From NCBI GenBank assembly GCA_003563915.1, contig PWTE01000240.1, positions 1 to 36,593 on the forward strand: a stretch of DNA of 36,593 nt. Reading direction: 5' to 3'. Source of the DNA: Nitriliruptoraceae bacterium (GTDB lineage Bacteria > Actinomycetota > Nitriliruptoria > Nitriliruptorales > Nitriliruptoraceae). Below, piece by piece: positions 33,329 through 36,593 of the stretch. Each line of letters opens with the position of its first letter. The stretch's first letter is position 1. Both the position numbers and the translations under genes were made by a program. Below the pieces are notes generated by a model. The model saw only the letters and a list, made by a program, of their open reading frames with translations. It was not told where the DNA came from and ran no database searches.

Positions 33329-34780
33329 TCAGCCGATCGCGCCCTCCATCTCCAGGGCGATCAGGCGGTTGAGCTCGACGGAGTACTCCATCGGCAGCTC
33401 GCGGGCGATCGGCTCGATGAAGCCGCGGACGATCATCGCCGTGGCCTCGTCCTCGTCGATCCCGCGCGACTGCATGTAGAACAGCTGGTCGTCGGAGACC
33501 TTCGAGACCGTGGCCTCGTGCTCGATCGTGGCGTCCTCCTGATCGATCTCCATGTACGGGTAGGTGTCGGTGCGCGCGGTGTCGTCGAGCATCAGCGCGT
33601 CACACTTGACCGCCGAGCGGGCGTGGTGGGCGCCCTCCTGGATCGCGACCAGGCCGCGGTAGGAGGTACGTCCGATCCCCTTGGAGATCGACTTCGAGAG
33701 GATGTTCGAGGTGGTGTAGGGCGCGGCGTGCACCATCTTGGCACCGGCGTCCTGGTGCTGGCCGTCGTTGGCGTAGGCGACGGACAGGACCTCACCCTTG
33801 GCGCCTTCGCCGGTCAGCCAGACCGCCGGGTACTTCATCGTGACCTTGGAGCCGATGTTGCCGTCGATCCACTCCATGGTGGCGTTCTTCTCGGCCACGG
33901 CCCGCTTGGTGACCAGGTTGTAGACGTTGTTCGACCAGTTCTGGATCGTCGTGTAGCGGACGCGCGCCCCCTCCTTCACGATGATCTCGACCACGGCCGA
34001 GTGCAGCGAGTCCGACGAGTAGATCGGCGCGGTGCAGCCCTCGACGTAGTGCACGTAGGAGCCGGGCTCCGCGATGATCAGGGTGCGCTCGAACTGGCCC
34101 ATGTTCTGCTTGTTGATGCGGAAGTAGGCCTGCAGCGGGATGTCGACCTCGACGCCCTCCGGGATCACGATGAACGAGCCGCCGGACCACACCGCGGTGT
34201 TGAGCGCCGCGAACTTGTTGTCGTTCGGCGGGATCACCGTGGCGAAGTGCTCACGGAAGATGTCCTCGTGCTCCTGCAACCCGGCGTCGGTGTCGAGGAA
34301 GATGACCCCCTGCTGCTCCAGGTCCTCACGGACCTTGTGGTACAGGACGGTCGACTCGTACTGGGCGGCGACGCCGGCGATCAGTCGTTCTCGCTCGGCC
34401 TGCGGGATCCCGAGCTTCTCGTAGGTCTCGAGGATCTCGGGCGGGAGCTCCTCCCACGAGTTCGCCTGCTTCTCGGACGCCTCGACGTAGTAGAAGATGT
34501 TGTCGAAGTCGATGCCGGACAGGTCGGCGCCCCACGTGGGCATCGGCCGACGCATGTAGGCCTCGTACGCACGCAGACGCAGGTCACGCATCCACGAGGG
34601 CTCGTTCTTGCGCTCGCTGATCGCCGCGACCTGTTCGCGGCTCAGCCCACGCTCCGAGGTGTAGGAGTACGCGTCGTCACGGTCGGCCCAGCCGAACTTG
34701 TACTCGGCGAGGTCCTTCGCGACGTCCTCCTGGTTGCGGCGGGCGTCGGTGACCGGGAGGTCGATCTCGGTCTGGCTCAC
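33329..34780 (-). CDS. sufB: Fe-S cluster assembly protein SufB
   Basis: SufB is the core scaffold subunit that takes sulfur from SufU and builds the cluster. The 483 residues match the family's length. Conserved features include [19 protein letters not shown] near residue 60, the [12 protein letters not shown] segment with the assembly cysteine, [17 protein letters not shown] with the His/Glu pair, and the RGIDEDEA...GF end. There is no intein, which is common in actinobacterial SufB. The GTG start has AGGAG six bases upstream and follows sufR by 50 bases. Confidence 0.97.
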   Translation of the reverse strand: MSQTEIDLPVTDARRNQEDVAKDLAEYKFGWADRDDAYSYTSERGLSREQVAAISERKNEPSWMRDLRLRAYEAYMRRPMPTWGADLSGIDFDNIFYYVEASEKQANSWEELPPEILETYEKLGIPQAERERLIAGVAAQYESTVLYHKVREDLEQQGVIFLDTDAGLQEHEDIFREHFATVIPPNDNKFAALNTAVWSGGSFIVIPEGVEVDIPLQAYFRINKQNMGQFERTLIIAEPGSYVHYVEGCTAPIYSSDSLHSAVVEIIVKEGARVRYTTIQNWSNNVYNLVTKRAVAEKNATMEWIDGNIGSKVTMKYPAVWLTGEGAKGEVLSVAYANDGQHQDAGAKMVHAAPYTTSNILSKSISKGIGRTSYRGLVAIQEGAHHARSAVKCDALMLDDTARTDTYPYMEIDQEDATIEHEATVSKVSDDQLFYMQSRGIDEDEATAMIVRGFIEPIARELPMEYSVELNRLIALEMEGAIG

Positions 34781-34830
34781 GGTGTTCTCCTGCTCGGTCG
34801 GTGCGGTCAGATGTTCCAGTGACGTGTCAC

Positions 34831-35577
34831 TCAGGCTTCGTCGTCGGGCGTTGCGGTGGACGTGGAGGATCCGGTCGTGTCGGGCTTGGCGGCGACGCTG
34901 CAGACACAGGCGGGGGCGCCGGTCGCCAGGGTGTCGCGGCGGGAGAGGGTCACGTCACGACCGAGGACCTGCGAGAAGGCGGCGGCCTCGTAGGCACAGA
35001 CCTCGGGGTGTTCCTTCGCCACGTCGGCGATGGTGCAGTGGTTCTGCACGAGGCGGAAACCATCCTCGGAGGGCTCGACCGTCGCGGCGAACCCCGCGTC
35101 GGAGAGCGCCTCAGCGAGTTGATCCAGGCGTTCGTGCAGGTCCTCGGCGGTGACCGCCTCGGAGAGCTCGGCCGCTTCCCGTGCCAGCCGCCAACGTAGG
35201 AACGCTCGCAGCCCGGATCGGCCATGCTCCTCGGTGAGGAAGTCGAGCACCTCGGACGCCAGGCGATCGTAGCGGTGCGGGAACAGGGCCTGAGCATCGT
35301 CGGTCAACGTGTAGTGCGACGCCGGCCGTCCACGCCCCGCCTGCTTCACCGTCTGCGAGGCGACGAAACCGTCCTCCTCGAGCACCACGAGGTGACGACG
35401 GGCCGCGACCTCGGAGACCCCCAGATGCTCGGCGAGTTCCGCGACGGTGCCGGTGCCGTGGTCACGGAGGAACAGCACGACCCGAGCTCGCGCCGTCCCC
35501 AGGAGTCGCACCAGCGACTCGCTCGGGCCGGCAGGCGCGGTTGCGCTCGGGCCAGCGGGCATCGGAACCTCGGTCAT
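34831..35577 (-). CDS. sufR: SufR, Fe-S cluster-sensing repressor of the suf operon
   Basis: SufR represses the suf operon when it holds a [4Fe-4S] cluster and releases it when the cluster is lost. The 248-residue protein has a winged HTH of the DeoR/ArsR kind (about 40-90; [20 protein letters not shown]) and a C-terminal cluster-binding region with Cys181 (NHCTIAD), Cys194 (PEVCAYE), Cys224 and Cys226 (ACVCSV). It is the first gene of the operon, so it regulates itself. The ATG at 35577 has no good ribosome binding site and sits about 12 bases from a TAAATA element, suggesting a nearly leaderless mRNA; an ATG 15 bases downstream with GAGG five bases before it is an alternative. Confidence 0.94.
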   Translation of the reverse strand: MTEVPMPAGPSATAPAGPSESLVRLLGTARARVVLFLRDHGTGTVAELAEHLGVSEVAARRHLVVLEEDGFVASQTVKQAGRGRPASHYTLTDDAQALFPHRYDRLASEVLDFLTEEHGRSGLRAFLRWRLAREAAELSEAVTAEDLHERLDQLAEALSDAGFAATVEPSEDGFRLVQNHCTIADVAKEHPEVCAYEAAAFSQVLGRDVTLSRRDTLATGAPACVCSVAAKPDTTGSSTSTATPDDEA

Positions 35578-35588
35578 CGTGCCTGGAG

Positions 35589-35619
35589 CTATTTACAGAA
35601 CCTTCCTGTTTGTAAATAG
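35589..35619 (-). promoter_or_regulatory. suf promoter with 9-bp inverted repeat, candidate SufR operator
   Basis: CTATTTACA and TGTAAATAG form a perfect 9-bp inverted repeat with a 13-base spacer. It is strikingly AT-rich in a roughly 70% GC region. On the minus strand it contains TTTACA (35616-35611) and TAAATA (35595-35590) with 15 bases between, resembling -35 and -10 elements. Repressor binding here would block RNA polymerase. The element ends 12 bases before the sufR ATG. Confidence 0.75.
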
Positions 35620-35940
35620 TAGGGGGTCGACCCGGTCGCCGCAAACGTGTCGTTGTCGCCGCTACGACGTCCACCAAGCGACCGGGACGGCGCACCCCGC
35701 GCACCAGCCCTCGACCGCCGTCAGCGAGGGGCGTACGATGCTCAGTCGCACCGTGAAGCGAGCGCTCGGCTCGCCCCGGTGCGTCAGGTCGCCCACCGGG
35801 CATGCGACCCGGCTCCGCCCAACGGCGTCGAGCCGACCGGTGGACGGCAGGCCCCGTACGGACGCGCAGATCAGCTCGGGTGACCCGGGCTGACGAGAAC
35901 CACAGGCCGCGCCGTGCGGGGCCGCTTCGTGCTCGGAGCC

Positions 35941-36020
35941 TCAACCCGCCGTACGGCTCCACCAACCCGCTTCAGGGCCCCATCAACCCGCTTTAGGGCC
36001 CCATCAACACGCTGCACCTG
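35941..36020. repeat. 21-bp tandem repeat tract (CCATCAACCCGCTTTAGGGCC)
   Basis: Three copies with a period of exactly 21 start near 35958, 35979 and 36000 (ACCAACCCGCTTCAGGGCC, ATCAACCCGCTTTAGGGCC, ATCAACACGCTGCACC), preceded by a diverged copy at about 35939. Copies one and two differ at two positions; the third diverges in its second half. It lies in non-coding DNA. Confidence 0.8.
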
Positions 36021-36066
36021 CCCCGGAAGCGGAGAACGTCAGACCCAACGGGGAGAGACAGGTGCA
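36013..36066. other. Long inverted repeat that could fold as a structured RNA
   Basis: TGCACCTG (36013-36020) pairs perfectly with CAGGTGCA (36059-36066), and next to it CCCCG (36021-36025) pairs with CGGGG (36049-36053), with a 5-base bulge AGAGA on the 3' side and a 23-base terminal loop. Stem 8 + 5 bp. It lies about 90 bases upstream of the LLM gene start. I recognise no riboswitch class; it could be an operator, terminator or leader RNA. Confidence 0.5.
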
Positions 36067-36129
36067 ACGGAGACCCCCAGGCGCAGCCCCGCGCTCCCTG
36101 CTCTCCACTCCCTCGTTGCCTCTAGGCTC

Positions 36130-36155
36130 GGCGGCTCCTTGAGGAGGGAGCCGCC
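36130..36155 (+). promoter_or_regulatory. Hairpin that encloses the ribosome binding site of the LLM gene
   Basis: GGCGGCTCC (36130-36138) pairs perfectly with GGAGCCGCC (36147-36155). The loop TTGAGGAG and the first bases of the 3' strand together form GAGGAGGGAG, the Shine-Dalgarno sequence for the GTG at 36157. A folded 9-bp GC-rich stem would at least partly mask the ribosome binding site. Confidence 0.65.
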
Positions 36156-36156
36156 C

Positions 36157-36593
36157 GTGCCACCGTTGCCACCACTCGCACTCAGCCTGCCGATCGCGGG
36201 GGTCGATGCCCGTACCGGCGTCGACCTTGCCCGCGCCGCCGCATCCGAGGGCTACAGCGCGGTCTGGACCTCCGAGGTCCAGGGGCCGGACGCCTTCACG
36301 ACGCTCGGTGCGCTGGCCGTCGCCACGGATCTCGACCTGGGCGTCGCCGTGGTCCCCGCCCAGACCCGCAGTGCGTTCGTCCTGGGCATGACCGCCGTGT
36401 CGCTCGCCGAACTGAGTGGCGGGCGGTTCACGCTGGGCATCGGGGCGTCGTCCGAACTGATCGTCGCTCGCTGGGGCCAGCTGTCGTACGACCGACCGCT
36501 GACCGCCGTCACCGACACCGTCGCCGCGATCCGTCCGATCCTCGCGGGCGAACGGGCGGATCACGACGGCGAGGTGGTCGCGATCGACGGCTA
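36157..36593 (+). CDS. LLM-class (luciferase-like) F420-dependent oxidoreductase, cut off by the window end
   Basis: The frame opens with a GTG that has GAGGAGG upstream and runs to the window end, giving 145 codons. The visible part has the N-terminal beta-barrel pattern of the bacterial luciferase family: LALSLPIAGVDARTGVDLAR, then AAASEGYSAVWTSEVQGPDA, then LDLGVAVVPAQTRSAFVLGM and LAELSGGRFTLGIGASSEL. The LSGGRFTLGIGAS element is a hallmark of F420-dependent LLM enzymes (FGD/mer-like). Such proteins transfer hydride between F420 and an organic substrate; the substrate is unknown. The C-terminal half is outside the window. Confidence 0.9.
   Translation, partial: MPPLPPLALSLPIAGVDARTGVDLARAAASEGYSAVWTSEVQGPDAFTTLGALAVATDLDLGVAVVPAQTRSAFVLGMTAVSLAELSGGRFTLGIGASSELIVARWGQLSYDRPLTAVTDTVAAIRPILAGERADHDGEVVAIDG

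Larger units (their letters stand above)
35620..36129. other. Gene-free region between the suf promoter and the LLM oxidoreductase gene
   Basis: Short open frames exist on both strands but none has a ribosome binding site, family likeness or normal codon pattern; they are rich in Arg and Pro as expected for GC-rich non-coding DNA. No tRNA, RNase P or tmRNA signature was seen. The right part holds a 21-bp repeat tract and a long inverted repeat, listed separately. The rest (35620-35938) shows nothing recognisable. Confidence 0.6.

Noticed and set aside
34818-34831. AGTGAC-GT-GTCACT dyad at the sufR/sufB junction
   Set aside because: Short and overlapping the sufR stop codon; it does not resemble the suf promoter dyad, so I do not claim it as a second SufR site.
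35462-35965. Possible 167-residue protein on the minus strand upstream of sufR
   Set aside because: It overlaps sufR in another frame and the suf promoter, has no family likeness, and its composition is that of non-coding GC-rich DNA.

Overview
The window is a stretch of very GC-rich bacterial chromosome (roughly 70% GC, strong G/C third-position bias, many GTG starts, AGGAGG-type ribosome binding sites). The gene content points to an Actinomycetota member: a DevS/DevR (DosS/DosR)-type two-component pair, an F420-dependent luciferase-like oxidoreductase, MoeZ, and a SufR-BD-(Rieske)-C-S-U-T operon. A deep-branching lineage such as the Nitriliruptoria is plausible but cannot be proven from this sequence. 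No rRNA, tRNA or CRISPR array was found.

Left third (1-14.8 kb): the 3' part of a tyrosine recombinase; a NYN-nuclease protein with two OST-HTH (LOTUS) domains; an APH-type kinase and HAD hydrolase pair resembling the two N-terminal parts of ACAD10; an MFS transporter; a rhodanese and thioredoxin-fold pair; PEP carboxylase; then a cluster centred on a divergent GAF-histidine kinase/response regulator pair of the DevS/DevR type. Around that pair lie an SRPBCC-like gene, a PNPOx-fold flavoprotein gene and a membrane-anchored multicopper oxidase. GGTCCC/GGGACC dyads upstream of all three suggest a local redox/hypoxia regulon.

Middle (14.8-25.7 kb): a TPP riboswitch whose closing stem contains the ribosome binding site of thiamine diphosphokinase, followed by a complete thiamine ABC transporter (thiN-thiB-thiP-thiQ). 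A CBS-domain gene then converges on thiQ. On the minus strand is a tightly overlapping operon hoxE-hoxF-hoxU-hoxY-hoxH-hoxW, encoding a group 3d-type NAD(P)-linked bidirectional [NiFe] hydrogenase and its endopeptidase. The hyp maturation genes are not in the window.

Right (25.7-36.6 kb): moeZ (sulfur-carrier adenylyltransferase/rhodanese); a thiolase; a complete minus-strand SUF Fe-S assembly operon sufR-sufB-sufD-Rieske ferredoxin-sufC-sufS-sufU-sufT; a gene-free 0.58 kb stretch with tandem repeats and hairpins; and the start of an LLM-class F420-dependent oxidoreductase running off the end. The sufR promoter carries an AT-rich 9-bp inverted repeat that is a strong SufR operator candidate. 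The Hox, SUF, MoeZ and rhodanese genes share a sulfur/Fe-S theme: the hydrogenase alone needs many clusters, which the SUF machinery could supply.

The most unusual non-coding features are four short tandem-repeat tracts (11, 13, 21 and 24 bp units) in promoter or intercistronic positions, the shared GGTCCC/GGGACC dyads, and a hairpin that holds the ribosome binding site of the last gene.
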